64,000 bases of DNA. Source: Arthrobacter sp. S41 (GTDB taxonomy: Bacteria; Actinomycetota; Actinomycetes; Actinomycetales; Micrococcaceae). Made by a program: the position numbers and the translations under genes. A model generated the notes under the pieces. The model had not been told where the DNA came from and did not search any database. It saw only the letters and a list, made by a program, of their open reading frames with translations. The first letter of the stretch is position 1. Each line of letters starts with the position of its first letter. The stretch lies in NCBI RefSeq assembly GCF_004320535.1, contig NZ_SIHY01000001.1, positions 558,001 through 622,000 on the forward strand, in the 5' to 3' direction. Below, in pieces: positions 27,441-36,430 of this stretch.

Positions 27441-27656
27441 ATGGGTGGTTTACAGGGATGGCACTTAGTCGTCATTATCGTTTTGGCACTGCTTCTTTTC
27501 GGAGCTCCAAAGCTTCCAGGTTTGGCTCGCTCGATGGGTCAGTCGCTTCGCATCTTCAAGTCTGAGGTGCGCCAGATGAAGGACGACGATCCCAAATCTG
27601 AGACTGTTGACGGCACCGTCAACGAACAGAATCCAAACGAAAAGAACAACTCGTAG
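27441..27656 (+). CDS. tatA: Sec-independent translocase subunit TatA
   Basis: 71 residues: a short N-terminal membrane helix ([15 protein letters not shown]), the [14 protein letters not shown] hinge, an amphipathic helix ([12 protein letters not shown]) and an acidic disordered tail. Oligomerises to form the passage for folded proteins bearing twin-arginine signals. AGAAGG before the ATG. The Rieske protein QcrA and possibly the TAXI lipoprotein of this window are likely cargo. Confidence 0.95.
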   Translation: MGGLQGWHLVVIIVLALLLFGAPKLPGLARSMGQSLRIFKSEVRQMKDDDPKSETVDGTVNEQNPNEKNNS

Positions 27657-27659
27657 ACT
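27654..27659 (+). promoter_or_regulatory. Possible internal -10 box TAGACT before tatC
   Basis: TAGACT overlaps the tatA stop codon and lies six bases before the tatC GTG, the leaderless geometry, so tatC may have a second, private transcript. Confidence 0.35.
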
Positions 27660-27665
27660 TCCTCA

Positions 27666-28532
27666 GTGGCAATAGATAAAGACAAGACACCGCGCACTAA
27701 GAAAAAGCGGGTCAAGGACGAAGAAGGGCGGATGTCTCTTAAAGAGCATCTGATTGAAGCCCGGAACCGCCTTTTTATATCGCTCATCGCATTGACGCTG
27801 GGCACTGTCGCAGGATTCTTCCTTTACGACTGGCTTCTTGAGCTGATTATCGCTCCGGTTGAGGCCGCTGGCGGGTCAGTGAACTTCACGGCCGTGATGT
27901 CGCCATTCGACATCATGATCAAGGTTGCCCTGTTCGTCGGAATTCTGATCTCATCGCCGGTCTGGCTCTATCAGCTCTGGGCGTTTATCGTTCCAGGTCT
28001 AAAAAAGAACGAGCGACGCCTCAGTTACAGCTTCGTCGCAGTCTCGGTTCCGCTATTTATCGGCGGCGTTGCGATGGCTTATTTTGTGCTGCCATTCGCA
28101 CTGCACTTCTTCATCAGCCTGGCTCCGGAGAACTCGCTTAACCTGATCAACATCAACGAGTATTTGCCGTTCATTATTCGGCTTCTGCTCGCTTTCGGTT
28201 GCGCAATGCTTGTGCCCGTGCTGATGGTTGGACTGAACTTGGTAGGCGTGCTGCCGGCCAAGGTCATTCTGAAGAACTGGCGTATCACTGTCTTCCTGAT
28301 TGCCTTGGTCGCCGCAATGGCTGCTCCTGGTGGCGACGCGATTACGATGTTCGCTTTGGCCGGTCCGCTCTTCTTGACCTTTGCAGCAGCTACGGTCTTC
28401 TGTCACTTCAACGATAAGAAGCGTGCCAAGAAGCAAGCGGCGTTAGACGCTGAAAACGAGCGGATGGCGCAGGGAAATTCCTCGAACATCCAAGAACCTA
28501 GTCCTCTCGACGAACCCAACTCACAGCTGTAA
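27666..28532 (+). CDS. tatC: Sec-independent translocase subunit TatC
   Basis: Six-helix membrane receptor for twin-arginine signal peptides. The family start MSLKEHLIEARNRL follows a basic N-terminal extension of about 22 residues, then helices across residues 35-245 including SPVWLYQLWAFIVPGLKKNERR, which is strongly conserved in TatC. GTG start lacks a clear ribosome-binding site, and TAGACT lies six bases upstream. The acidic/Gln-rich tail is typical of actinobacteria. Confidence 0.94.
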   Translation: MAIDKDKTPRTKKKRVKDEEGRMSLKEHLIEARNRLFISLIALTLGTVAGFFLYDWLLELIIAPVEAAGGSVNFTAVMSPFDIMIKVALFVGILISSPVWLYQLWAFIVPGLKKNERRLSYSFVAVSVPLFIGGVAMAYFVLPFALHFFISLAPENSLNLININEYLPFIIRLLLAFGCAMLVPVLMVGLNLVGVLPAKVILKNWRITVFLIALVAAMAAPGGDAITMFALAGPLFLTFAAATVFCHFNDKKRAKKQAALDAENERMAQGNSSNIQEPSPLDEPNSQL

Positions 28533-28561
28533 TTCATCGGCGAGAAAGAGAACGGCCACAA

Positions 28562-31345
28562 GTGACTTCACCCGCGGAACGATACGCGATTTCCAAGACA
28601 CGGCAGGTCGAGCAGGGCACTGCATTACCTGATTTTCGTGCCAGCATCTCTTTCGAATTGGATCTATTCCAAGCCGAATCCTGCCAAAAGGTCACCGAGG
28701 GGCACAGCGTTCTTGTTGCTGCGCCAACCGGTGCCGGCAAAACCGTAGTCGGTGAATTTGCCATCTTCCAGGCATTGCGGGAAAACCGTAAAGCCTTTTA
28801 CACCACCCCGATCAAAGCCCTGAGCAACCAGAAATATTCGGAACTGGTCAATCGTTATGGTGCGCAAAGCGTTGGCCTGCTCACCGGTGATACCTCAATC
28901 AATTCTGAAGCTCAGATTGTCGTCATGACCACTGAAGTCTTGCGTAACATGCTTTACGCCGACTCTCAGACACTGGACGGTCTCGGCTACGTCATCATGG
29001 ACGAAGTCCATTACCTAGCGGATAAATTCCGTGGCGCGGTGTGGGAAGAAGTGATCATTCACCTTCCGTCGAACGTGCAAATCATCTCCCTGTCAGCCAC
29101 TGTCTCCAACGCCGAAGAATTTGGTGGATGGCTAGATACCGTGCGTGGACAGACCGACATTATCGTTTCGGAGCACCGACCTGTTCCGCTGTTCCAACAC
29201 GTCATGGTGGGCTCCAACGTAGTTGACCTATTTGCCGAAGACGTTTCCTTCGACAAGGTGGCAGAAGGCGAAGCGAAGGCCAGCGTTAACCCTGAACTGC
29301 GCAAATTGGTCCGTACCCACAATTCCGGTGGACGCGTTCAGCGCGGCCGCGGAAAAGGCAGTCGAGGACCGCAGCGTGGTTCTGGCTTCGGCCAACGAGT
29401 CAACCGTCCCTCGGTTATTGGCAAACTAGACCGTGCATCATTGCTTCCAGCGATCTTCTTCATTTTCTCTCGCAAGGGCTGCGATATGGCTGTGCAACAG
29501 TGCGCCATGGCCGACCTTCGCCTGACGACTAATGAAGAAGCAGCAGAAATTAGGCAGGCGCTCGAAGAAGTCTCGTATCGGATTCCGAGCGAGGACCTCG
29601 ACGTTCTCGAATTTTGGGCTTGGCGAGATGGTCTGGTTCGAGGCTTCGCTTCACACCACGCCGGACTACTGCCGATCTTCAAAGAGATCGTGGAAGACCT
29701 CTTTGCACGAAACCTCATCAAGGTTGTATTCGCTACCGAAACCTTGGCGCTAGGCGTGAACATGCCAGCCCGTTCAGTGGTCTTGGAAAAGCTAGTCAAG
29801 TTCAACGGTGAATCCCACGTACAAATTTCTTCCGGCGAATACACCCAGCTCACCGGGCGTGCAGGACGTCGCGGTATCGACGTAGAAGGCCACTCCATCG
29901 TTGTATGGAATCCGGAGCTTGAACCAGAATCCCTCGCAGGTCTGGCCTCAAAGCGTACTTATCCACTGAATTCCTCGTTCCGCCCGACCTACAACATGTC
30001 CACCAACCTGCTGGCGCAGTTTGGACGCGAACAAACACGACAAATCTTGGAATCGTCCTTTGCACAGTACCAAGCCGACCGTTCGGTGGTTGGCATGGCA
30101 CGACAGGTCCGCTCCAAGGAAGAGTCTCTGGCCGGCTACGCCAAGTCCATGGAATGCCATTTGGGCGACTTCACGGAATATCTGAAGTTACAGCGCAATT
30201 TAGCCACCATGGAAAAGAACGCCGCAAAGAGCAGGCGCACCGAGCGACGCTCAGCTGCCGAACGCTCCTTGCAGGCAGTAATGCGCGGTGATGTGGTAGA
30301 TCTGCCAGGTGGCCGTCGATTCGGCCGAGCCGTGGTGATCGAACTTGATACCGCCATGTACAACCCGCGCCACACCGTTCTCACCGAAGAAGGTCAGCTT
30401 CGACGTTTGTCCGTTGATGACCTGACCGGTCCGGTAGAGATCATTTCTCGGATTCGCATCCCTAAAGGTTTCAGCGGACGTACGCCCAAGGAGCGTCGCG
30501 ATCTAACGGCCTCCCTGCACAATGCTGTCTATGAGGAACGTCCACCGCGTCTGGATGCGCAGGGGTTCAATTACGAAGGTGCGGACTCAACCGAGCGCGA
30601 AATCAATGAGCTGCGTCTACAGCTCAAAGATCATCCTTGCCATTCGTGCTCCGAGAAAGACCAGCACATGCGTTGGGCTGACCGGTATTGGAAGCTGAAA
30701 AAGGATACTGAGAAAGCCCGTCGAGCGATCCGCGGACGGACCAATACCATTGCTACGGAATTCGACAAGGTCTGCAAGGTTCTGGAGCAGTTCGAATACC
30801 TTACTCCTCATGAAGATGATGAAGGTTTCACGCTGACTGATTCCGGCCGGCGTTTGCGAAGGATCTACGGCGATCGAGACTTGCTAACCAGCCAGATCCT
30901 AGAAACCGGCAAGCTCACCAAGCTCAACTCTGACGAATTGTGCGCAGTGGTAGCCAGCTTGGTCTATCAGGCACGTCGTGACGGGGACCGTGCAGATCCA
31001 AAGATGCCTACCGACAAGATCGCGGACATCTGGAATAGCACGATCAAGATTTGGGGCGAGCTCTCTGACGCAGAGGAAACATTAAGCCTTGATCCAACTG
31101 CGCCACCTGAGTCGGGCTTGATCTGGCCAATGTACAAGTGGGCCAGAGGAGCAAGCTTGAACAGCGCATTGCGTGGCACAGATATGGCGCCCGGGGACTT
31201 TGTACGCTGGGCAAAACAGGTCATCGACACCCTGGATCAGTTTGCCAAGAACCCTGAGCTGCCTCCAATGCTTGTGCGCAATGCCTATAAGGCTGTCGAC
31301 CAGGTCAAGCGCGGAGTTGTGGCCTACTCAAATGTCTTGGCCTAA
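28562..31345 (+). CDS. helY: Ski2/Mtr4-like DEVH-box RNA helicase HelY
   Basis: 927-residue superfamily 2 helicase. Walker A APTGAGKT at about residue 55, DEVH at about 147, SAT motif LSLSATVSN, then the second RecA domain with ATETLALGVNMPAR and QLTGRAGRRG. A long C-terminal region with a Cys pair (HPCHSCSEKD) and helical domain resembles the exosome-linked helicases. Likely unwinds structured RNA for decay. Located after tatC as in mycobacteria. GTG start, moderate purine-rich site upstream. Confidence 0.92.
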   Translation: MTSPAERYAISKTRQVEQGTALPDFRASISFELDLFQAESCQKVTEGHSVLVAAPTGAGKTVVGEFAIFQALRENRKAFYTTPIKALSNQKYSELVNRYGAQSVGLLTGDTSINSEAQIVVMTTEVLRNMLYADSQTLDGLGYVIMDEVHYLADKFRGAVWEEVIIHLPSNVQIISLSATVSNAEEFGGWLDTVRGQTDIIVSEHRPVPLFQHVMVGSNVVDLFAEDVSFDKVAEGEAKASVNPELRKLVRTHNSGGRVQRGRGKGSRGPQRGSGFGQRVNRPSVIGKLDRASLLPAIFFIFSRKGCDMAVQQCAMADLRLTTNEEAAEIRQALEEVSYRIPSEDLDVLEFWAWRDGLVRGFASHHAGLLPIFKEIVEDLFARNLIKVVFATETLALGVNMPARSVVLEKLVKFNGESHVQISSGEYTQLTGRAGRRGIDVEGHSIVVWNPELEPESLAGLASKRTYPLNSSFRPTYNMSTNLLAQFGREQTRQILESSFAQYQADRSVVGMARQVRSKEESLAGYAKSMECHLGDFTEYLKLQRNLATMEKNAAKSRRTERRSAAERSLQAVMRGDVVDLPGGRRFGRAVVIELDTAMYNPRHTVLTEEGQLRRLSVDDLTGPVEIISRIRIPKGFSGRTPKERRDLTASLHNAVYEERPPRLDAQGFNYEGADSTEREINELRLQLKDHPCHSCSEKDQHMRWADRYWKLKKDTEKARRAIRGRTNTIATEFDKVCKVLEQFEYLTPHEDDEGFTLTDSGRRLRRIYGDRDLLTSQILETGKLTKLNSDELCAVVASLVYQARRDGDRADPKMPTDKIADIWNSTIKIWGELSDAEETLSLDPTAPPESGLIWPMYKWARGASLNSALRGTDMAPGDFVRWAKQVIDTLDQFAKNPELPPMLVRNAYKAVDQVKRGVVAYSNVLA

Positions 31346-31408
31346 CACCTACACGGTTTAGGTGAATCAAAACTAACTAATCGGTGCACGAGAAAAGGGA
31401 GCACACTG

Positions 31409-33007
31409 ATGGCAAAAACACTGTACCGAAACGGGGCAGTTTATTCAGCCGCGGATCCGTTTGCGACCGCCATTGTTGTAGATGGCGATACTATTTCATG
31501 GCTTGGCGGTGAGGACGCAGCAGACCGCCACGCCGAGAATGTCGATGAGGTCATCGATCTGCGAGGCGCATTGGTGACTCCGGCCTTCGTTGAGTCCCAC
31601 ACCCACCTGGCCGCCTTAGGACGCACTCTTTCGGGTGCTGACTTAAGTTCAGCAACTTCGGCAAGCTCTTTGCTGTCCTTGGTTGCCGTTCAGGGTCAGA
31701 AATCCAGCAAGGTAGTTCTTGCGCAGGGTTGGGACAATTCCGATTGGGAAGACCAAACTCTGCCAGAGGCTAACGACCTCACCAGCGCCGCCGACGGTCG
31801 TGCCTACTATCTTTCGCGCCGTGATGTTCACAGTGCCTTGGTCAACCGGGAACTGCTTGATTTCCTTGGGCTGGGTCACCTGAAGCCTGGCGTGGTAGCC
31901 GGAGCTGATCACGACGACGTACGTTTGGCGATTGCCAAGGCACAAAAAGCGGATCATGAATTCCAGCGTTTGGCACTGGCACACTATGCATCGCGTGGTT
32001 TTGCCACCGTCGTGGAGATGGCTGCCCCGCACCTTGAGGGTCGCGCTGCCCTAGATCAGCTACTGGCCGATAACCAGCCAAAGCTTCCGCAGGTTTATGG
32101 CTTCTGGGGCGAAGCTGTTAGTGACGCAGACACCGCAGACGAGCTCTTCAGCTCGTTCCCAAAGGGACGTTTGCTAGGTATTGGTGGGGACCTGAAAGTT
32201 GATGGCTCACTAGGTAGCCACACCGCCTACCTGCGCGAAGACTACAGCGACAAGGCCGGGGAACGCGGCACGCTGTACCTAAACAAGGAAGAAATCGCCG
32301 CTCACCTTGTGGCTTGTAGCAGCCGAGGTATCCAGGCTTCCTTCCACGTTATTGGTGATGGTGCACTGGATGAGGTGCTGGACGGATTTGATCTGGCCGC
32401 ACAAGAAATCGGTGTTCCTAAACTCCAGATGGCCCGGCACCGCCTGGAGCACGTCGAAATGGTTGATGATGTTACGCGTCAGCGACTGCTGCAGTATGCG
32501 ATCACCGTGTCCATGCAGCCAGTTTTCGATCACGCTTGGGGTGGTTCGAACGGCATGTACGCTCAGAGGCTGGGGCAGCGCGCCGAGTCCATGAATAACC
32601 TCTCGGCAATGCTTTCTGCCGGCGTTCCCATGGTCCTTGGCTCTGATGCACCAGTCACCGAGGTTGACGGTTGGCAGGTGGTGCGCGCGGCCATGAATAT
32701 GTCTAACACCCAGGGACGGGTTTCGGCTCGTGCAGCATTCCTTGCCCAGACTCGATCCACGTATCGTGCGATGGGGGAGATGAACCCGTTGGCCGGACAA
32801 CTAGCCATTGGCGCGCAAGCAACCTTCGCCGTGTGGACCGCATCAGAACTGGCCGTGCAGACCCCGGACGTTCGCATTAGTTCGTGGAGCACAGATGCCC
32901 GCGCTGGTACGCCTATGCTGCCGGTAGTGGACGAGGAAATCCCTGAGTGCCTGCGTACGGTGCGTGCCGGCGTGACGATTTTTGACAACCTCGAAACTCA
33001 AAATTAG
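31409..33007 (+). CDS. YtcJ-like metal-dependent amidohydrolase
   Basis: 532 residues, amidohydrolase_3 type TIM barrel. Metal motif ESHTHLAAL (HxH) about residue 60; further ligands in SFHVIGDGALDE, RHRLEHVE and the catalytic Asp in GSDAPVTEVDGW. Hydrolyses an amide or ester of unknown identity; relatives act on exoenzyme-regulatory or N-acyl substrates. Strong GGGAG upstream of the ATG. Separated from helY by 63 bases. Followed by a 411-base stretch without a protein gene. Confidence 0.85.
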   Translation: MAKTLYRNGAVYSAADPFATAIVVDGDTISWLGGEDAADRHAENVDEVIDLRGALVTPAFVESHTHLAALGRTLSGADLSSATSASSLLSLVAVQGQKSSKVVLAQGWDNSDWEDQTLPEANDLTSAADGRAYYLSRRDVHSALVNRELLDFLGLGHLKPGVVAGADHDDVRLAIAKAQKADHEFQRLALAHYASRGFATVVEMAAPHLEGRAALDQLLADNQPKLPQVYGFWGEAVSDADTADELFSSFPKGRLLGIGGDLKVDGSLGSHTAYLREDYSDKAGERGTLYLNKEEIAAHLVACSSRGIQASFHVIGDGALDEVLDGFDLAAQEIGVPKLQMARHRLEHVEMVDDVTRQRLLQYAITVSMQPVFDHAWGGSNGMYAQRLGQRAESMNNLSAMLSAGVPMVLGSDAPVTEVDGWQVVRAAMNMSNTQGRVSARAAFLAQTRSTYRAMGEMNPLAGQLAIGAQATFAVWTASELAVQTPDVRISSWSTDARAGTPMLPVVDEEIPECLRTVRAGVTIFDNLETQN

Positions 33008-33098
33008 CTTAAAGTAAAACTTTGACTTCAGCCTTAACATTTTTAGGAAACCTACGTTGACTTGAGTCGTCTAGATAAAGACTGAAGTCATTAGACGG

Positions 33099-33270
33099 TT
33101 GACAGTGTGGGTGGGGTAACCACTAGGCTGAACTAAGCGCCTCTTCGTGATGCACAAGCATTGCGTTCGAAACGACGCAAGTTGAACAACGATCCTCAGT
33201 GACCTTAGATAACATTTTGCGTGCCTATGGCGAGCGAGATAGGGCCGAAGTCACTGAGGATCGCTGTTTA
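33099..33270 (+). ncRNA. Candidate small RNA or structured leader
   Basis: A full-consensus -35 (TTGACA) and TAGGCT would start an RNA near 33136 that folds into two successive hairpins. The second has perfect 14-bp arms CGATCCTCAGTGAC/GTCACTGAGGATCG capped by an inner GCCTAT/ATAGGGC stem. It does not match a known riboswitch, tmRNA, RNase P or SRP RNA that I can recall. Could alternatively be the terminator of the amidohydrolase gene. Confidence 0.35.
33190..33263. repeat. Inverted repeat, 14-bp perfect arms, 46-base loop
   Basis: Arms at 33190-33203 and 33250-33263. Flanks are weakly symmetric too (AACA.CGATCC), but there is no target-site duplication, so an insertion is not indicated. Confidence 0.8.
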
Positions 33271-33418
33271 ATCCAGTGTCTACGCCGGCTTCACGAGCAA
33301 TTGATGACTATACTTTGAGTTTGGACTATCTCTATCCGTAGCAATATCTGACAATGTTTTGTCTCAGCTGCCGGGCAGGGAGAACATTCTTGTTGCATAC
33401 CCAGAAAGGTGCCGCCGA

Positions 33419-34147
33419 GTGCGCGTCATTACCATCATCCCGACCTATAACGAGCTGGAGTCGCTCCCGCTAACAGTAGGACGGTTGCGGTCCGCCGTTC
33501 CGGATTCGGATGTATTGATCGTCGACGACAATTCACCTGATGGCACCGGTGAACTAGCCGACAAGATGTCAACTGATGACGCAAACATCCATGTGCTGCA
33601 CCGTACGGGCAAGGACGGTTTGGGCGCTGCCTACATCGCTGGTTTCGAATGGGCCTTGGCTCGCGACTACGACGTTTTTGTCGAGATGGATGCTGACGGC
33701 TCGCACATGCCTGAGCAACTTCCGCGCCTGCTCGAAGCAAGCGCCGCTGGCGCAGACCTAGTGATCGGTTCGCGTTGGGTCAAGGGTGGAGAGGTTGTGA
33801 ACTGGCCACTGCTGCGTAAGATCATTTCCCGTGGTGGTAGCTTCTACTCCCGCACCATGCTTGGTTTGCCACTGCGTGACATTACCGCAGGCTACCGAGC
33901 CTTCAAGCGTGAGACGCTTGAAGCCATTGACTTTGACGCCGTCGAATCACGTGGCTACGGCTTCCAGGTTGATATGACTTTCCGCGTAGCCATGCTGCGC
34001 AAGAGAATCGTTGAGGTTCCAGTAACCTTCGTTGAGCGTGAACTTGGCGCTTCGAAGATGAGCGGCAACATTGTTTTTGAAGCAATGTGGAACGTGACTC
34101 GCTGGGGCATGGGTGCACGCTGGAAGAAGCTCACCTCAAAGAAGTAA
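33419..34147 (+). CDS. ppm1: Polyprenol monophosphomannose synthase
   Basis: GT2-family enzyme transferring mannose from GDP-mannose to polyprenyl phosphate, the donor for lipoglycan and protein mannosylation outside the membrane. VITIIPTYNE at the start, DVLIVDDNSPDGTG, the metal-binding VEMDADGSH, and GSRWVKGG match dolichol-phosphate mannosyltransferases; no C-terminal membrane domain, 242 residues. GTG start chosen because the conserved Rossmann strand begins there with GAAAGG nine bases ahead; an open frame extends 60 bases further upstream. Confidence 0.88.
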   Translation: MRVITIIPTYNELESLPLTVGRLRSAVPDSDVLIVDDNSPDGTGELADKMSTDDANIHVLHRTGKDGLGAAYIAGFEWALARDYDVFVEMDADGSHMPEQLPRLLEASAAGADLVIGSRWVKGGEVVNWPLLRKIISRGGSFYSRTMLGLPLRDITAGYRAFKRETLEAIDFDAVESRGYGFQVDMTFRVAMLRKRIVEVPVTFVERELGASKMSGNIVFEAMWNVTRWGMGARWKKLTSKK

Positions 34148-34159
34148 ATTTGTAGAAGT

Positions 34160-34200
34160 TGGTGCGCGCCCGGATAACGGGTGCGCACCATTTTCTTTTA
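34160..34200 (+). terminator. Rho-independent terminator after ppm1
   Basis: Stem TGGTGCGC/GCGCACCA with CCCG/CGGG inner pairs, followed by TTTTCTTTTA. Confidence 0.9.
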
Positions 34201-34232
34201 AGCACAGCGCATTGTGAGTGCTAGAAACATCT

Positions 34233-34275
34233 GAGGGGCCGGTGCTGCAACTATTAGTTGCGGCACCGGCCCCTC
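34233..34275. terminator. Bidirectional hairpin between ppm1 and rbpA
   Basis: Near-perfect arms GAGGGGCCGGTGC/GCACCGGCCCCTC with GCAAC/GTTGC inner stem. Confidence 0.8.
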
Positions 34276-34329
34276 AAACGATTCTGAAACGGACGCTGTA
34301 CTCGACGGTGTCCGTTGCTGGGGGAGAAG

Positions 34330-34677
34330 TTAGGCTGATTCCCCGCGAGCAGCGCGAAGCTGCGTCAGGCGGTCTGCCAGAGTCTTTTCCAGCTCTTCTT
34401 CACTGCGACGCTCGAGGAGCATGTCCCAGTGGGTACGAACTGGCTTTTCGTTGCTAGCTTCTTCTGCCCTAGCTTCGCCGTGGACAAGCTTGGCTTCCTT
34501 GCCCGTTTTGGTGTGCCAAACGGCTGGAATTTCAGCTTCTGCTGCAAAGACAACGAAGACGGTCTCGCCGTCCTCGGTACGGTATTCCACGCGCTGACGG
34601 GCAGCCGGCTCCACACCTGCCTCAGATTCCATGCTCTGTGCACCCAGGCGCATGCCTCGTAGGCTGCGATCGCTCAT
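34330..34677 (-). CDS. rbpA: RNA polymerase-binding protein RbpA
   Basis: Actinobacterial transcription activator that binds the principal sigma factor and stabilises open complexes. MSDRSLRGMRLGAQS is the conserved N-terminal tail, a small beta-barrel core follows (RVEYRTEDGETVFVVFAAEAEIPAVW), and the sigma-interacting helix has KPVRTHWDMLLERRSEEEL. 115 residues, normal. Start ATG fixed by GGAGG upstream; 47 extra in-frame codons before it are not conserved. Non-essential Cys residues of some homologues are absent. Confidence 0.95.
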   Translation of the reverse strand: MSDRSLRGMRLGAQSMESEAGVEPAARQRVEYRTEDGETVFVVFAAEAEIPAVWHTKTGKEAKLVHGEARAEEASNEKPVRTHWDMLLERRSEEELEKTLADRLTQLRAARGESA

Positions 34678-34862
34678 GTTTTTTCCTCCGCGATGTTTAA
34701 AGAATTCGCTACACGTACCAACGTTTGATATCCGGAAATAATTCCAGCCGACAAGCAGCTGACTTTCACTAAGTACCAAAACACCCATTATACGCGTCTG
34801 CGGCGAGGCGCAAAGCATGCACCTCGCCGCAGAGCGCGATCTAGTTATTTAAGCTGTTACTA

Positions 34863-35798
34863 CTACACGTCAGTGCGTGGGGCAGCTGGGGGAGTCGGAG
34901 CTGAAGCAGCACCGTTTCCACCTAAAGCTCCGCCGATGCCCTTCAAGGCCTCGGTGAGCTCACTTGGGATAACCCACAAGGTGTTTGAGGTACCTTCGGC
35001 AAGCTTGGGCAGGGTCTGCAGGTACTGGTAAGCCAGCAACTCTTGATCCGGACGGCCCGCGTGGATTGCGTCGAAGACCTTCTGAATAGCCTGAGCTTCA
35101 CCATCAGCACGAAGGATGGAGGACTGCGCGTCACCTTCGGCTCGGAGGATCTCAGCCTGACGCTGACCTTCGGCGGTAAGGATCGAGGACTGCTTGGTAC
35201 CTTCAGCGGTCAAAATCGCAGCACGGCGGTCACGCTCTGCACGCATCTGCTTTTCCATGGAGTCCTGGATCGACAGGGGAGGATCGATAGCCTTCAGCTC
35301 AACGCGGGAAACACGGATGCCCCACTTGCCGGTAGCTTCATCCAACACGCCGCGAAGCTGACCATTGATCTGGTCTCGGCTGGTTAGCGCCTGTTCCAAG
35401 TTCAAGCCGCCGACCACGTTACGCAACGTTGTGGTCGTAAGCTGCTCGACAGCCTGGATGTAGTTGGCGATTTCGTACGTAGCTGCACGTGCCTCGGTGA
35501 TCTGGAAGTAGACCACGGTATCAATGGAGACAACCAGGTTATCTTCGGTGATCACCGGCTGTGGTGGGAACGAAACAACCTGCTCGCGCAGGTCCAGCAG
35601 GGGCAAGAGGCGATCCACAAATGGGATCAGAATCGTCAAGCCGGGGTTCAAAGTGCGGTTGTACTTGCCGAGACGTTCCACAATGCCAGCTCGTGCCTGA
35701 GGCACGATTCGTACGCTGCGCAATAGAACGACAATCACGAAGATTGCCAAAACGACAAGCACAACAGACAAGCCAAAACCATTGTTATTCATGGTCAT
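34863..35798 (-). CDS. qmcA: SPFH/Band-7 stomatin-like membrane protein
   Basis: N-terminal membrane helix (residues 7-27) then an SPFH domain: PQARAGIVERLGKYNRTLNPGL, DLREQVVSFPPQPVITEDN, TLRNVVGGLNLEQAL, and a long charged Ala/Glu helix (AERDRRAAILTAEG repeats). Forms oligomeric membrane scaffolds. Paired with a NfeD protein immediately downstream, the usual partnership. Three in-frame ATGs lie at 35810, 35798 and 35792; none has a strong ribosome-binding site, so the start is uncertain by a few residues. Confidence 0.88.
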   Translation of the reverse strand: MTMNNNGFGLSVVLVVLAIFVIVVLLRSVRIVPQARAGIVERLGKYNRTLNPGLTILIPFVDRLLPLLDLREQVVSFPPQPVITEDNLVVSIDTVVYFQITEARAATYEIANYIQAVEQLTTTTLRNVVGGLNLEQALTSRDQINGQLRGVLDEATGKWGIRVSRVELKAIDPPLSIQDSMEKQMRAERDRRAAILTAEGTKQSSILTAEGQRQAEILRAEGDAQSSILRADGEAQAIQKVFDAIHAGRPDQELLAYQYLQTLPKLAEGTSNTLWVIPSELTEALKGIGGALGGNGAASAPTPPAAPRTDV

Positions 35799-35850
35799 AC
35801 TCACTTTCATTGTGCTGGGTGATGAGTGGTAAATAGCAGTTGAGCTAGCT

Positions 35851-36327
35851 CTAGACGTCCGCTTGATCAGCGGGCTTCGACGTCAGGAAGGCGGTTGCTC
35901 CGTCAATACGTGAAACTACGGCATAGGTACCAGGCGACATTGTCGGCACACTTGGTTCTGCCCGTGCCGTCCAGGTTTCACCTTGAATTTTTGCCGAACC
36001 TGACAGGCGCGAAGTTGGTTCAAGGATGAGAGCGTCCGCACCGATAAGTCGTTCGATGTTGGTTCGATAACCGACAGGTGACTTTTTTATGTGTTTCATC
36101 GCGATGGGGCGAACGAGCAAAATCATGAGGAGAGAAACAAGGCAGAAAACAACTACCTGCAACCACAACGGGCCACTAAGCAGTGCAACAGTGACACCGC
36201 CGAGGGCTCCGACGCCAAGCATGATGAAGTAGAGATCTAGAGAGAGCATCTCGATGATGGCCAGCAGCAAGAACAGCGCGAGCCAAATGACCCACGCGTT
36301 ACTTATGATCCATTCCGCTGTAGTCAT
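35851..36327 (-). CDS. NfeD-family membrane protein
   Basis: Short-form NfeD of 158 residues: two to three membrane helices (residues 9-85) and a C-terminal OB-fold (LIGADALILEPTSRLSGSAKIQGETW...). Partner of the SPFH protein encoded 52 bases downstream, forming membrane microdomain complexes in other bacteria. ATG start with AGGTGG upstream; a GTG nine bases earlier is also open. The protease domain of long NfeD proteins is absent, as expected for the short form. Confidence 0.87.
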   Translation of the reverse strand: MTTAEWIISNAWVIWLALFLLLAIIEMLSLDLYFIMLGVGALGGVTVALLSGPLWLQVVVFCLVSLLMILLVRPIAMKHIKKSPVGYRTNIERLIGADALILEPTSRLSGSAKIQGETWTARAEPSVPTMSPGTYAVVSRIDGATAFLTSKPADQADV

Positions 36328-36430
36328 GGAATCCACCTAATTTCTCATAAGACAAGGACCAGAAGCTTTGGCCTTTCTTATATTCTGCCGTACACGCTCC
36401 CATAAATGAGTAGTCATTTTGGGGTATCTT

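Larger units (their letters stand above)
33008..33418. other. 411-base intergenic region holding a promoter, two hairpins and a candidate RNA
   Basis: No convincing protein gene. Contains an inverted repeat CGTCTA/TAGACG (33068-33097), TTGACA (33099-33104) and TAGGCT (33124-33129) spaced 19 bases, a TTGCGT/ACGCAA hairpin (33161-33180), a 14-bp stem (33190-33263), and TATACT near 33309 that may drive the next gene. Confidence 0.7.

Noticed and set aside
33190-33263. Inverted repeat as ends of a miniature transposable element
   Set aside because: No target-site duplication and no second copy in the window; an RNA hairpin explains it more simply.
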